From positions 113,132 to 177,131 of the forward strand of contig JAKSLJ010000002.1 in the NCBI GenBank assembly GCA_024401275.1: a DNA stretch of 64,000 nucleotides, read 5' to 3'. Numbering within the stretch: position 1 is the first letter of the stretch; every line of letters begins with the position of its first letter. Shown piece by piece: positions 1 to 9,455 of the stretch. A program made the position numbers and the translations under genes. The stretch comes from Bacteroidaceae bacterium (GTDB taxonomy: Bacteria; Bacteroidota; Bacteroidia; Bacteroidales; Bacteroidaceae). The notes beneath the pieces are model-generated. The model ran no database searches and was not told where the DNA came from. It saw only the letters and a program-made list of their open reading frames with translations.

Positions 1-1584
1 GAGATAAACATCTGTGCCGTTTATGGCGGTACCTCCCTCGAACCACAAATACGACAGCTGAAGAAAGGTGCGCAGATTGTCGTGGCTACTCCAGGCCGAC
101 TCCTTGACCTCATGGAGCGCCGCTGTGCCGACCTTTCAAACGTGAAGAACGTCGTTCTGGACGAAGCTGACGAAATGCTCAACATGGGTTTCTCGGACAG
201 CATAAACGCCATTCTTGAAGGCGTTCCAGAGCAGCGTCATATCCTTCTCTTCTCTGCTACAATGAGTCGCGAGATTGAGAAAATTGCCAAGTCTTATCTG
301 AAGGACTATCAGGAGATTGTCGTTGGCTCAAGAAACGAGGGTGCTGAGCATGTCAACCACGTTTACTACATGGTAAATGCGAAGGACAAATACTTGGCTC
401 TCAAGCGTATTGTCGATTTCAATCCTAAGATTTACGCCATCGTCTTCTGTCGCACAAAGCTTGAAACTCAGGAGATTGCCGACAAGCTTATCCGCGATGG
501 CTATAACGCGGAGTCGCTCCATGGCGACCTCTCCCAGCAGCAGCGTGACCTTACCATGCAGAAGTTCCGCAACCATCTTACGCAGCTTCTCGTTGCTACA
601 GATGTTGCAGCTCGTGGTTTGGACGTTGATGAACTTACCCACGTCATAAACTACGGTCTGCCAGACGACATTGAAAGCTACACCCACCGTTCCGGTCGTA
701 CTGGTCGTGCAGGCAGAAAGGGTACTTCCATCGCCATCATCCACACTCGCGAGCGCGGCAAGATGCGCAATATCGAGAAGGAAATCGGCAAGAAGTTTGT
801 AGAGGGCGAGATACCTACGCCACAGGAAATCTGCAAGAAGCAGCTCTACAAGGTGATGGATCAGATAGTGAAGACCGATGTCGATGAGGAGCAGATTGCT
901 CCTTTCATGCAAGACATCAGTCGCTATTTTGACTATATCGACAAGGATGATGTCATCAAGAAAATCGTGCAGATGCAGTTCGGCCATTTCCTTGAATACT
1001 ACAAGAACGCTCCTGTCATTGAGAAACCGATGGTGGAGAAAGAGCGCAAGAATGCTCGTGACAATCACCACACAAGCGGAAAGTTCAACGGCAAGACTTA
1101 CCAGGCAGAGAAGGGCTATGCCAAGCTCTTCATCAATCTCGGCAAGATGGACGGCTTCTACCCAGGCGAGGTTATGCAGTATCTGAACAAGCATGTTCAA
1201 GGTCGTCAGGCTGTCGGTCACATTGAACTGCTCCGTAACATCTCTTACATTGAGGTTCCTGAGCATGATGCACAGAAGGTAATGGAAGCCCTCAACGGCA
1301 CATACTACAAGAATCGAGAGGTTCGCTGCAACCGTGCCGATGGTGGTGGTCGTGCAGATGGTGGTAAACGTGCCGAAGGTGTTGGCCGTAAACGTGCCGA
1401 TGGTGACAGCGGCAAGAAAAATTATGCTAAGTTAGAGAAGAAAAGCAAGGCTCCTAAGCGCGACAAGAGTCGCCAGAAGCGCAATGCCTTTGACGATAAT
1501 GAGAATCCGTTTGCCATTTTCGACAAGAAACTCAAGAACAAGAATCTGCCTGAAGGCCATGCGCGCCGTAGGCCTAAAAAGTAA
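1..1584 (+). CDS. DEAD-box RNA helicase, 5' end cut by window
   Basis: ATP-dependent RNA helicase of the DeaD/CsdA/DbpA type, cytoplasmic, expected to unwind structured RNA or assist ribosome assembly. The reading frame is open from base 1, so the N-terminus (Q motif, Walker A) is outside the window; a GTG at 82 is internal and should not be taken as the start. Visible motifs are TPGR, VLDEADEML (the DEAD box), SATMS and HRSGRTGRAGRKG. A DbpA-type RNA-binding domain follows (around KLFINLGKMDGFYPGEV). The last roughly 90 residues are very basic, with an imperfect RADGGG/RADGGK/RAEGVG/RADGDSGK repeat, typical of RNA-binding tails. The gene is separated from atpD by about 200 bases holding the atp promoter. 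Family assignment is firm; the exact paralogue is not. Confidence 0.93.
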   Translation, partial: EINICAVYGGTSLEPQIRQLKKGAQIVVATPGRLLDLMERRCADLSNVKNVVLDEADEMLNMGFSDSINAILEGVPEQRHILLFSATMSREIEKIAKSYLKDYQEIVVGSRNEGAEHVNHVYYMVNAKDKYLALKRIVDFNPKIYAIVFCRTKLETQEIADKLIRDGYNAESLHGDLSQQQRDLTMQKFRNHLTQLLVATDVAARGLDVDELTHVINYGLPDDIESYTHRSGRTGRAGRKGTSIAIIHTRERGKMRNIEKEIGKKFVEGEIPTPQEICKKQLYKVMDQIVKTDVDEEQIAPFMQDISRYFDYIDKDDVIKKIVQMQFGHFLEYYKNAPVIEKPMVEKERKNARDNHHTSGKFNGKTYQAEKGYAKLFINLGKMDGFYPGEVMQYLNKHVQGRQAVGHIELLRNISYIEVPEHDAQKVMEALNGTYYKNREVRCNRADGGGRADGGKRAEGVGRKRADGDSGKKNYAKLEKKSKAPKRDKSRQKRNAFDDNENPFAIFDKKLKNKNLPEGHARRRPKK

Positions 1585-1643
1585 TCAGTATTGCTTCAAA
1601 AGCGTTACAATTTTAACTTTTTTTTGATTTTTTTATCGATTTA

Positions 1644-1675
1644 TTTGCGTAATATAAAACAATTTTATAATTTTG
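1644..1675 (+). promoter_or_regulatory. Promoter of the atp operon
   Basis: TTTG at 1644-1647 and TAATTTTG at 1668-1675, separated by 20 bases. This matches the Bacteroidetes -33 (TTTG) and -7 (TAnnTTTG) consensus. It lies about 108 bases upstream of the atpD start, leaving an AT-rich leader of roughly 100 bases. Confidence 0.7.
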
Positions 1676-1780
1676 CCCTCGTAAATTATTAAAACTTTGT
1701 TTGTATAATACGCAGAAAAACGCAATTCAATACACTCAAACTCTAATTTAGTACGTAGATAACACATTAATAATATATAG

Positions 1781-3292
<1,512 letters not shown>

Positions 3293-3302
3293 TCCGCTTT
3301 TT

Positions 3303-3545
3303 ATGCTTACATTAAGAATAATATCACCAGAAAAGATACTCTTTGAAGGCGGCGCTTCGCTTGTCAAGGTGCCGGGAGTAAGTGGTGAATTCGAGATTCT
3401 CGACAACCATGCTCCTATCATTTCCGCTCTGCAGGCAGGCACTGTGGAAGTGGAAAGCAACGGCGAGCGTAATTCGTTCAGCATCATGGGTGGCTTTGTG
3501 GAAGTACATAAGAACATGGTGGATCTCTGTGTAGAGATGGAATAA
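3303..3545 (+). CDS. atpC: F1Fo ATP synthase subunit epsilon (short form)
   Basis: Epsilon subunit of the central stalk, coupling rotation to catalysis. Only 80 residues: it has the N-terminal beta-sandwich (LTLRIISPEKILFEGGASLV, with VPGVSGEFEILDNHAPII) but lacks the C-terminal helical hairpin that inhibits ATP hydrolysis in E. coli. This short form is common in Bacteroidetes. The start at 3303 is chosen because homology begins at MLTLRIISPEK; the frame stays open upstream to 3186, but that part overlaps atpD. Autoinhibition by this subunit is therefore not expected. Confidence 0.95.
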   Translation: MLTLRIISPEKILFEGGASLVKVPGVSGEFEILDNHAPIISALQAGTVEVESNGERNSFSIMGGFVEVHKNMVDLCVEME

Positions 3546-3555
3546 GCAGGAAAAG

Positions 3556-3882
3556 ATGAACATTGCTGTAATCATTATCACGGTGCTTATGCATCTGATA
3601 CTTACGGGCATGGCATTCTTTATTCTGAAGACCGTCATGAAGTCGAACCCTTCGGCTGTGTTGAAGTCCATCTTCGCCATCATGGGTGTACGCTTCGTTT
3701 TCCCGCTTGCGTTCTATGCAGCATGCCTCTTCGGATGGAAAGACTACGGTTGGGAATTGGGAGAAATAAAGGTTTTCACAATCTTCTACCTCATCCTTTA
3801 CCTTCTTTTCCTTGCTATTGACACCGTGTACTTCTATTTTACTCTTAAGAATTCAGACAAAAACAATAAAGAAGAAAAATGA
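3556..3882 (+). CDS. Small membrane protein in the AtpI position
   Basis: 108 residues with about three hydrophobic segments (starting IAVIIITVLMHLILTGMAFF, then FAIMGVRFVFPLAFYAACLF and VFTIFYLILYLLFLAI) and a charged tail (NSDKNNKEEK). It occupies the place of AtpI, the helper of c-ring assembly, just before atpB, and overlaps atpB by four bases (ATGA). The overlap suggests translational coupling. Sequence similarity to classical AtpI is not evident to me, so the role is inferred from position only. Confidence 0.85.
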   Translation: MNIAVIIITVLMHLILTGMAFFILKTVMKSNPSAVLKSIFAIMGVRFVFPLAFYAACLFGWKDYGWELGEIKVFTIFYLILYLLFLAIDTVYFYFTLKNSDKNNKEEK

Positions 3883-4979
3883 AATATCTCAAATCCATAA
3901 CACTTATACTGGCACTTGCTTTCTTTGCATGCACAGCAGCCTTTGCGCAGGAGCATGGCGAGGAGGCCGAAAAGGAAGGTATAAGCTTGAAGGAGATATT
4001 GTTCGGACACGTTCAGGACTCCTACAACTGGCATCTCTTTGATGTTAATGGGCATCCTGTCGTGATAGATCTTCCGATGATTTTCTACAGTCAGCAGAGC
4101 GGATTCCACGTTCTTTGCACATCGCAGTTTGAGCATCATCCAAATGCAGAACTGCTTCGTGAAGGTCCTGACGGATTCGCTATCCAGGGCTCTGCAGAAG
4201 AGAAAGGCAAGATTGTGGAGAATGTTAATGGCGAATGGCAGCCTGTCTGCTTCGACATTTCCATCACAAAGCAGGTTTGCGTGGTGTTCATCGACGCCAT
4301 CATCCTCCTTCTCTGCATCCTTATCCCTGCACGCTGGTGCAAGAAGCATAAGATTGACGACGAAGCTCCAAAGGGTTTCACTGGTTTGATGCACATGTTT
4401 ATCATGTCGGTCTATGACGACCTTATCAAATCTACCCTTGGCGAGAAAGCTGACAAGTATGCTCCTTACCTTCTCACTTGCTTCTTCTTCATCTTCTTCG
4501 CAAACCTCATGGGTGTTATGCCTTTCCCTCCAGGCGGCGGTAACATCACGGGTAACATTGCGGTGACTGCTTTCCTTGCCATCTGTACTTTCCTCATCAC
4601 GAATGCTACAGGCAACAAGCATTACTGGATGGAGATCTTCTGGCCTGAAGTGCCAACATGGTTGAAGTGCCCAGTGCCTTTGATGCCGGTTATCGAGCTC
4701 TTCGGTGTGTTCATCAAGCCTATCGTGCTCTGTGTCCGACTCTTCGCAAACATGCTTGCAGGCCACGCCATTGCAATCTCGCTTACTTGTATGATTTTCA
4801 TCATGTTCGCAATTGGTGGTTTCATGGGCAATCTCCTCGGAGGATTCATAACTCCTGTCAGCGTACTCATGAGCATCTTCATGATGGCTCTTGAACTCCT
4901 TGTCTGCTACATCCAGGCAATGGTATTTACTCTCCTTAGTGCGATTTACATCCAGATGTCGCACGCAACTCATCATTAA
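3879..4979 (+). CDS. atpB: F1Fo ATP synthase subunit a
   Basis: Fo subunit a, the stator channel through which protons reach the c-ring. 366 residues, longer than the roughly 270 of E. coli because of an N-terminal extension of about 130 residues. This extension starts with a signal-peptide-like segment (LILALAFFACTAAFA) and so is probably periplasmic, a Bacteroidetes trait. The essential arginine is R287 in IVLCVRLFANMLAGH. Several transmembrane segments follow residue 130. It starts inside the end of the preceding small membrane protein gene (ATGA overlap). Confidence 0.96.
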   Translation: MKYLKSITLILALAFFACTAAFAQEHGEEAEKEGISLKEILFGHVQDSYNWHLFDVNGHPVVIDLPMIFYSQQSGFHVLCTSQFEHHPNAELLREGPDGFAIQGSAEEKGKIVENVNGEWQPVCFDISITKQVCVVFIDAIILLLCILIPARWCKKHKIDDEAPKGFTGLMHMFIMSVYDDLIKSTLGEKADKYAPYLLTCFFFIFFANLMGVMPFPPGGGNITGNIAVTAFLAICTFLITNATGNKHYWMEIFWPEVPTWLKCPVPLMPVIELFGVFIKPIVLCVRLFANMLAGHAIAISLTCMIFIMFAIGGFMGNLLGGFITPVSVLMSIFMMALELLVCYIQAMVFTLLSAIYIQMSHATHH

Positions 4980-5016
4980 AAACAAATAATAAACAATAAT
5001 TTAATACATTACGACT

Positions 5017-5256
5017 ATGATTTCAATGTTTTTAGCAGAAGCACTGGCAACGCTCGGTGCAACTATCGGTGGTGGTTTGGCAGTTATCGGTGCAGGTCTT
5101 GGTATCGGTAGAATTGGTGGACAGGCTATGGACGCTATGGCTCGCCAGCCAGAGATTCAGGGTAAGCTCCAGTCTTCAATGATTGTTGCTGCTGCTCTCG
5201 TTGAGGGTGCTACATTCTTTACGCTGATTATCTCACTCCTCGCACTCTTCGTATAA
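5017..5256 (+). CDS. atpE: F1Fo ATP synthase subunit c
   Basis: Ring-forming proteolipid of Fo, 79 residues, two membrane helices joined by a polar loop (ARQPEI). The ion-binding carboxylate is E63 in AALVEGATFF. Residue 64 is Gly where sodium-type c subunits have Ser, and I30, 33 residues before E63, stands where they have Gln. By established rules for Na+ binding this points to a proton-coupled ring. It lies 37 bases after atpB in an A/T-rich leader. Confidence 0.97.
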   Translation: MISMFLAEALATLGATIGGGLAVIGAGLGIGRIGGQAMDAMARQPEIQGKLQSSMIVAAALVEGATFFTLIISLLALFV

Positions 5257-5275
5257 TACCCAACAAAAATCCAAC

Positions 5276-5764
5276 ATGTCATTATTAACGCCTGATTTTG
5301 GTTTGTTCTTTTGGATGACTGTCGTCTTCCTCTGTGTGCTCGGCATACTCTGGAAGTGGGGATTTCCTGTGATCATCAACATGGTTAATGAGCGCAAGGA
5401 ATACATCGACGGCAGCCTGAAGAAGGCACACGAGGCAACAGAACGTCTCGCCAATATACAAAAGGAGGGCGAAGAACTTTTACGTGAGGCTCGTGAGAAG
5501 CAGGCTTCTATTCTTAAGGAGGCTAAGGAAACTCACGACACCATCGTAGCAAAGGCTGAAAGCGATGCACGCGAACAGGCAAACAAGATGATTGCCGAAG
5601 CTAAGTCGCAGATAGAGGCTGAGAAAGCAGCAGCTATCCGTGAGATACGTTCGCAGGTTGCCGAGCTTTCAGTGCAGATTGCAGAGAAGGTGATTCGCCA
5701 GAATCTGAGCAGCGACAAGGCTCAGATGCAGCTTATTGACAAACTGCTGGATGAGGTGAAATAA
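5276..5764 (+). CDS. atpF: F1Fo ATP synthase subunit b
   Basis: Peripheral stalk subunit b, 162 residues. One N-terminal membrane helix (FGLFFWMTVVFLCVLGILWK) is followed by a long charged coiled coil (residues about 40-140, rich in Glu, Lys, Ala) that clamps the F1 head through delta. Starts 19 bases after atpE. Confidence 0.97.
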   Translation: MSLLTPDFGLFFWMTVVFLCVLGILWKWGFPVIINMVNERKEYIDGSLKKAHEATERLANIQKEGEELLREAREKQASILKEAKETHDTIVAKAESDAREQANKMIAEAKSQIEAEKAAAIREIRSQVAELSVQIAEKVIRQNLSSDKAQMQLIDKLLDEVK

Positions 5765-5807
5765 AAATTGGCTCATTAAACTAAAAAATAAAACCTAAAA
5801 CCTTAAA

Positions 5808-6341
5808 ATGGACATAGGTGTAATATCTGTCAGATATGCGAGAGCACTTCTCAAAAGTGCCACTCAACAGAAGGTTCAGGCTGATGTATATAAGGATATG
5901 CAACAGCTCGCCGATTCCTTCATGCAGCTGCCAAGGCTGCGTCAGGTCATCGACAACCCTATGCTGAGTGCCGACAAGAAGGAGTCTCTCCTGCTTGCTG
6001 CTGTTGGAGAGAAACCGGCAGAACTTTCAGCAAAGTTCGTAAAGCTGATTCTCAAAGAAGGCAGAGAGGCGATGGCGCAGTTTATTGCCAATTCGTATAT
6101 CACTCTGTACAGAAAACAGCAGAACCTCATTCGTGGACGTCTCATCACTGCCACAGAAGTTGCTCCGGAAACGGAAGCCAAACTGCGTGGCATGGTGGAG
6201 AGCAGAACAAACGGCAAGGTTGAGTTCAAGTCGGAAGTGAACCCTGATATCATCGGCGGTTTCATCCTTGAATACGATACTTACCGTATGGATGCCAGTG
6301 TGAAAAGTCAGTTGAGAAATATTCTCAATGCTCTAAACTAA
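5808..6341 (+). CDS. atpH: F1Fo ATP synthase subunit delta
   Basis: Delta subunit (OSCP homologue), which joins the peripheral stalk to the alpha3beta3 head. 177 residues; typical start with ISVRYARALLKSA and C-terminal domain with GGFILEYDTYRMDASVKSQL. The stop codon is the first triplet of a heptanucleotide repeat array that fills the gap before atpA. Confidence 0.96.
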   Translation: MDIGVISVRYARALLKSATQQKVQADVYKDMQQLADSFMQLPRLRQVIDNPMLSADKKESLLLAAVGEKPAELSAKFVKLILKEGREAMAQFIANSYITLYRKQQNLIRGRLITATEVAPETEAKLRGMVESRTNGKVEFKSEVNPDIIGGFILEYDTYRMDASVKSQLRNILNALN

Positions 6342-6420
6342 TGGATAATTGATAATGGATAATGGATAATTCATTCGCAATGTCCAATTATCAATTTTCA
6401 ATTATCAATTTTCAATTAAA
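6339..6420 (+). repeat. Heptad repeat, inverted, between atpH and atpA
   Basis: Five direct heptads (TAATGGA, TAATTGA, TAATGGA, TAATGGA, TAATTCA) run from 6339 to 6373; the first TAA is the atpH stop codon. After a 12-base centre, five complementary heptads (AATTATC, AATTTTC, AATTATC, AATTTTC, AATTAAA) run from 6386 to 6420. The two arms can fold into a long AT-rich hairpin ending 5 bases before the atpA start. Role unknown; it may affect mRNA stability or alpha-subunit translation. Confidence 0.85.
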
Positions 6421-6425
6421 TATTT

Positions 6426-8006
6426 ATGTCAGACAAAATAAAACCAAGTGAAGTCTCTGAAGTTCTTCTCCAGCAGCTCAACGGCATTGAGGGCGGACAG
6501 GACTTTGATGAAGTAGGTACAGTGCTTACTGTCAGCGATGGTGTGGCTCGTATCTACGGACTCCGCAACGCAGAGGCTAACGAACTTCTTGAGTTTGAGA
6601 ATGGCACGATGGCGATTGTGATGAACCTTGAGGAAGACAACGTTGGTTGTGTCCTTCTCGGTCCTACAAGCGGAATCAAGGAGGGTCAAGTTGTGAAGCG
6701 TACAAAGCGTATCGCTTCCATTCGCGTGAACGACAATATGCTCGGTCGCGTTATCAACCCTATCGGTCAGGCTATCGACGGTCTTGGCGACATCGACCTC
6801 ACAAACTCATTCGAAATGCCACTCGACCGCAAGGCTCCTGGTGTGATCTATCGTCAGCCGGTAAAGGAACCTTTGCAGACTGGTCTTAAGGCTGTCGATT
6901 CAATGATTCCTATCGGACGTGGTCAGCGTGAGCTTATCATCGGCGACCGTCAGACAGGTAAGACTGCTATTGCCATCGATACTATCATCAACCAGAAGAG
7001 CTTCTATGAGGCTGGCGAACCTGTTTACTGTATCTATGTTGCCATCGGTCAGAAGGCTTCTACAGTAGCTGCCCTCGTACAGAACCTCAAAGAGCACGGC
7101 GCTCTTCCTTATACTATCATCGTTGCCGCTACAGCTGCTGATCCTGCTGCTATGCAGTATTACGCACCTTTCGCTGGTGCTGCCATCGGTGAGTATTTCC
7201 GCGACCGTGGTTTCTCTGCACTCGTAGTATATGATGACCTCTCAAAGCAGGCTGTTGCTTATCGTGAGGTTTCTTTGATCCTTCGTCGTCCTTCTGGTCG
7301 TGAAGCTTACCCTGGTGATGTGTTCTACCTTCACTCTCGTCTCCTCGAGCGTGCTGCAAAAATCAACGCTCAGCAAGAAGTGGCAGAGAAGATGAACGAC
7401 CTCCCAGAATGTCTCAAGGGACATGTCAAGGGTGGCGGTTCGCTTACAGCGCTCCCAATCATCGAGACTCAGGCTGGCGACGTTTCGGCTTACATCCCTA
7501 CAAACGTAATCTCTATCACAGACGGTCAGATCTTCCTTGAGTCAGACCTCTTCAACCAGGGCTTCCGTCCAGCCATCAATGTAGGTATCTCCGTATCTCG
7601 TGTGGGTGGTTCTGCACAGATCAAGTCTATGAAGAAGGTTGCTGGTACCTTGAAGATCGACCAGGCACAGTATCGTGAGCTTGAGTCGTTCGCAAAGTTC
7701 TCAAGCGATATGGATGCCGTTACAGCCATGACTCTCGACCGTGGTCGTAAGAACAATCAGCTCCTCATCCAGTCACAGTATTCTCCAATGCCTGTAGGCG
7801 AGCAGATTGCCATCCTCTACTGCGGTGTTCACGGTCTTATGGCAAAGGTGCCAATCGAGAAGGTTCGTGAGTGTCAGGACTCATTCCTTGAGACAATGCG
7901 CACTTCTCACGCTGATGTTATCGCTACTCTCGGCAGCGGTAAGATCGACGACGATGTAACAAAGGTTATCGAGGAAGTGATGGCTAACGTAGCAGGACAA
8001 TACTAA
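6426..8006 (+). CDS. atpA: F1Fo ATP synthase subunit alpha
   Basis: Non-catalytic, regulatory alpha subunit of F1, 526 residues. Walker A GDRQTGKT at residues 173-180; the arginine finger region is [13 protein letters not shown]. Start ATG at 6426 comes directly after the inverted heptad array, so its translation could depend on melting that hairpin. The alpha, beta, gamma, delta, epsilon, a, b and c genes are all present and intact here. Confidence 0.98.
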   Translation: MSDKIKPSEVSEVLLQQLNGIEGGQDFDEVGTVLTVSDGVARIYGLRNAEANELLEFENGTMAIVMNLEEDNVGCVLLGPTSGIKEGQVVKRTKRIASIRVNDNMLGRVINPIGQAIDGLGDIDLTNSFEMPLDRKAPGVIYRQPVKEPLQTGLKAVDSMIPIGRGQRELIIGDRQTGKTAIAIDTIINQKSFYEAGEPVYCIYVAIGQKASTVAALVQNLKEHGALPYTIIVAATAADPAAMQYYAPFAGAAIGEYFRDRGFSALVVYDDLSKQAVAYREVSLILRRPSGREAYPGDVFYLHSRLLERAAKINAQQEVAEKMNDLPECLKGHVKGGGSLTALPIIETQAGDVSAYIPTNVISITDGQIFLESDLFNQGFRPAINVGISVSRVGGSAQIKSMKKVAGTLKIDQAQYRELESFAKFSSDMDAVTAMTLDRGRKNNQLLIQSQYSPMPVGEQIAILYCGVHGLMAKVPIEKVRECQDSFLETMRTSHADVIATLGSGKIDDDVTKVIEEVMANVAGQY

Positions 8007-8009
8007 TCA

Positions 8010-8088
8010 TTTGCTGATTTGCTGACTTGTTGATTTATTGATTTTAAGTTGATAAATCATCAAATCGTCAAATCGTCAAATCGAAAAA
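8010..8088 (+). repeat. Octad repeat, inverted, between atpA and atpG
   Basis: Direct octads TTTGCTGA, TTTGCTGA, CTTGTTGA, TTTATTGA (8010-8041) are followed by near-complementary octads TCATCAAA, TCGTCAAA, TCGTCAAA, TCGAAAAA (8057-8088). The arms can form an imperfect hairpin. It has the same design as the heptad array one gene upstream but a different unit. Confidence 0.8.
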
Positions 8089-8095
8089 TGACAAG

Positions 8096-9067
8096 ATGTC
8101 TTCATTAAAAGAAATAAAAACTCGAATAGGTTCTGTCAACAACACTCGCAAGATTACGAGTGCCATGAAGATGGTTGCCTCATCAAAACTGCACCATGCG
8201 CAGCGAATGATTGAGAACATGTACCCTTACGCTACATTGCTCAAGGGTATGCTCAAGACATTCCTCCAGGCGGAAGTAGATGTGGAGAGCGACCTTGTTC
8301 GTGAGCGTCAGGAGATCAAGCGCATTGCCATCATTGCATTCTCAAGCAATTCCAGCATGTGTGGCGGTTACAACAACAATGTAATCAAGCTCGCCATGCA
8401 AGTTGCAGAGGAATACGCTCATCTTGGCAAGGAGAACATACTGATCTATCCTATTGGCAGAAAGATTGCGGAAAAGGTCACCAAGTTAGGTTACAAGCCT
8501 GCTGGCAATTTCGTTCAGCTTGCCGACAAACCTAATGCACAGCAGTGTGCAGAGATAGCACGCGAAGTGGCTGACATGTACCGCAACCACGAGATAGACC
8601 GCGTGGAGCTCATTTTCCACCACTTCAAAAGTGCCGGTTCGCAGATTCTCACTCGCGACACGCTCCTTCCTATCGACCTCAAGAAGGAACTTGACAAGAA
8701 CATCTATCGCGACCTCACTTCTACTGTTACCACAAAGGATGCGCAGCAGTATATTCGTGAGAATGGTCCTGGAGAAGAGAAGCACGAGAAGGTTAAGGCA
8801 TTCGAGGTGAACGACTATTATCTCATTGAGCCAGACCGCGAGACTGTTTTGAGCACCCTTATTCCTAAGGTCATCAACCTTCAGGTGTATGTGGCACTTC
8901 TTGATAGTAATGCTTCTGAACACGCTGCCAGAATGGTGGCAATGCAGACAGCTACTGACAATGCAGACGAACTGCTCCGTCAGCTCAACCTGCAGTACAA
9001 CAAGTCGCGTCAGCAAGCTATCACAAGCGAACTTCTTGACATCGTCGGCGGTTCTATCAACAACTAA
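8096..9067 (+). CDS. atpG: F1Fo ATP synthase subunit gamma
   Basis: Central shaft of the rotor. 323 residues, somewhat longer than the E. coli protein (about 287). N-terminal helix SLKEIKTRIGSVNNTRKITSAMKMV and C-terminal helix with AARMVAMQTATDNADELL form the coiled coil. Last gene of the operon; a strong hairpin terminator follows 38 bases after the stop. Confidence 0.97.
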   Translation: MSSLKEIKTRIGSVNNTRKITSAMKMVASSKLHHAQRMIENMYPYATLLKGMLKTFLQAEVDVESDLVRERQEIKRIAIIAFSSNSSMCGGYNNNVIKLAMQVAEEYAHLGKENILIYPIGRKIAEKVTKLGYKPAGNFVQLADKPNAQQCAEIAREVADMYRNHEIDRVELIFHHFKSAGSQILTRDTLLPIDLKKELDKNIYRDLTSTVTTKDAQQYIRENGPGEEKHEKVKAFEVNDYYLIEPDRETVLSTLIPKVINLQVYVALLDSNASEHAARMVAMQTATDNADELLRQLNLQYNKSRQQAITSELLDIVGGSINN

Positions 9068-9105
9068 TTTACTTTTTATTACCACGAATAGACTTTAGAT
9101 TAAGT

Positions 9106-9146
9106 GAAACGAGACTCCCTACAAGGAGCCTCGTTTCCTTTTTTAC
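9106..9146 (+). terminator. Terminator of the atp operon
   Basis: Stem GAAACGAGACTCC (9106-9118) pairs with GGAGCCTCGTTTC (9125-9137), with one A/C mismatch, followed by CCTTTTTT. Position just after atpG and the T-run on the plus strand make it the operon's rho-independent terminator. Confidence 0.85.
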
Positions 9147-9402
9147 AAATTCAAGTGAATAGGCCAAATCTCGTGATACGCTAAAGCAAAGTGTTAGCAA
9201 ATGTGCAAATTAGCTTACAATTTGTGCAAATTTATTGAGGTGTCCTTATAGGAGATGTCCTCCCCTCAGGACAGATACCGCAAAAACTAATCTAAGTAAG
9301 GAAGGAAGTATATAATAAGTAGATAAGGCTACAAGATAATAAAGTAAGGAAGGAAGTGGGAAAAAGATAGGTAATGACACTCTTGAATTAACAGAAACAA
9401 AG
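9147..9402. other. Non-coding gap between convergent atpG and GH31 genes
   Basis: No credible gene. It contains a perfect 16-base direct repeat (AAGTAAGGAAGGAAGT at 9294-9309 and 9342-9357, 48 bases apart), a GTCCT/AGGAC-containing hairpin near 9242-9272, and a GCTTACA...TTTG..CAAAT stretch (9213-9232) that resembles one at 31436-31461. Purpose unknown. Confidence 0.6.
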
Positions 9403-9428
9403 AAGGGATGCCCATGTGGACATCCCTT
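9403..9428 (-). terminator. Terminator of the GH31 gene
   Basis: Stem AAGGGATG (9403-9410) / CATCCCTT (9421-9428) with a 10-base loop. Read on the minus strand it is followed by a T-rich tract (CTTTGTTTCTG). It sits 27 bases downstream of the GH31 stop codon. Confidence 0.65.
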
Positions 9429-9455
9429 TGTTTATTGATTGTCAGAAAAATCAAC

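Noticed and set aside
328-1266. 312-codon minus-strand open frame in the helicase
   Set aside because: Antisense shadow of a well-conserved helicase, no promoter and no family features.
3834-4985. 383-codon minus-strand open frame over atpB
   Set aside because: His/Glu/Asp-rich translation typical of antisense to a membrane protein gene; atpB is certain.
5017-5256. Sodium-coupled ATP synthase
   Set aside because: The c subunit lacks the Gln and Ser of the Na+ site (Ile30 and Gly64 instead), so proton coupling is more likely.
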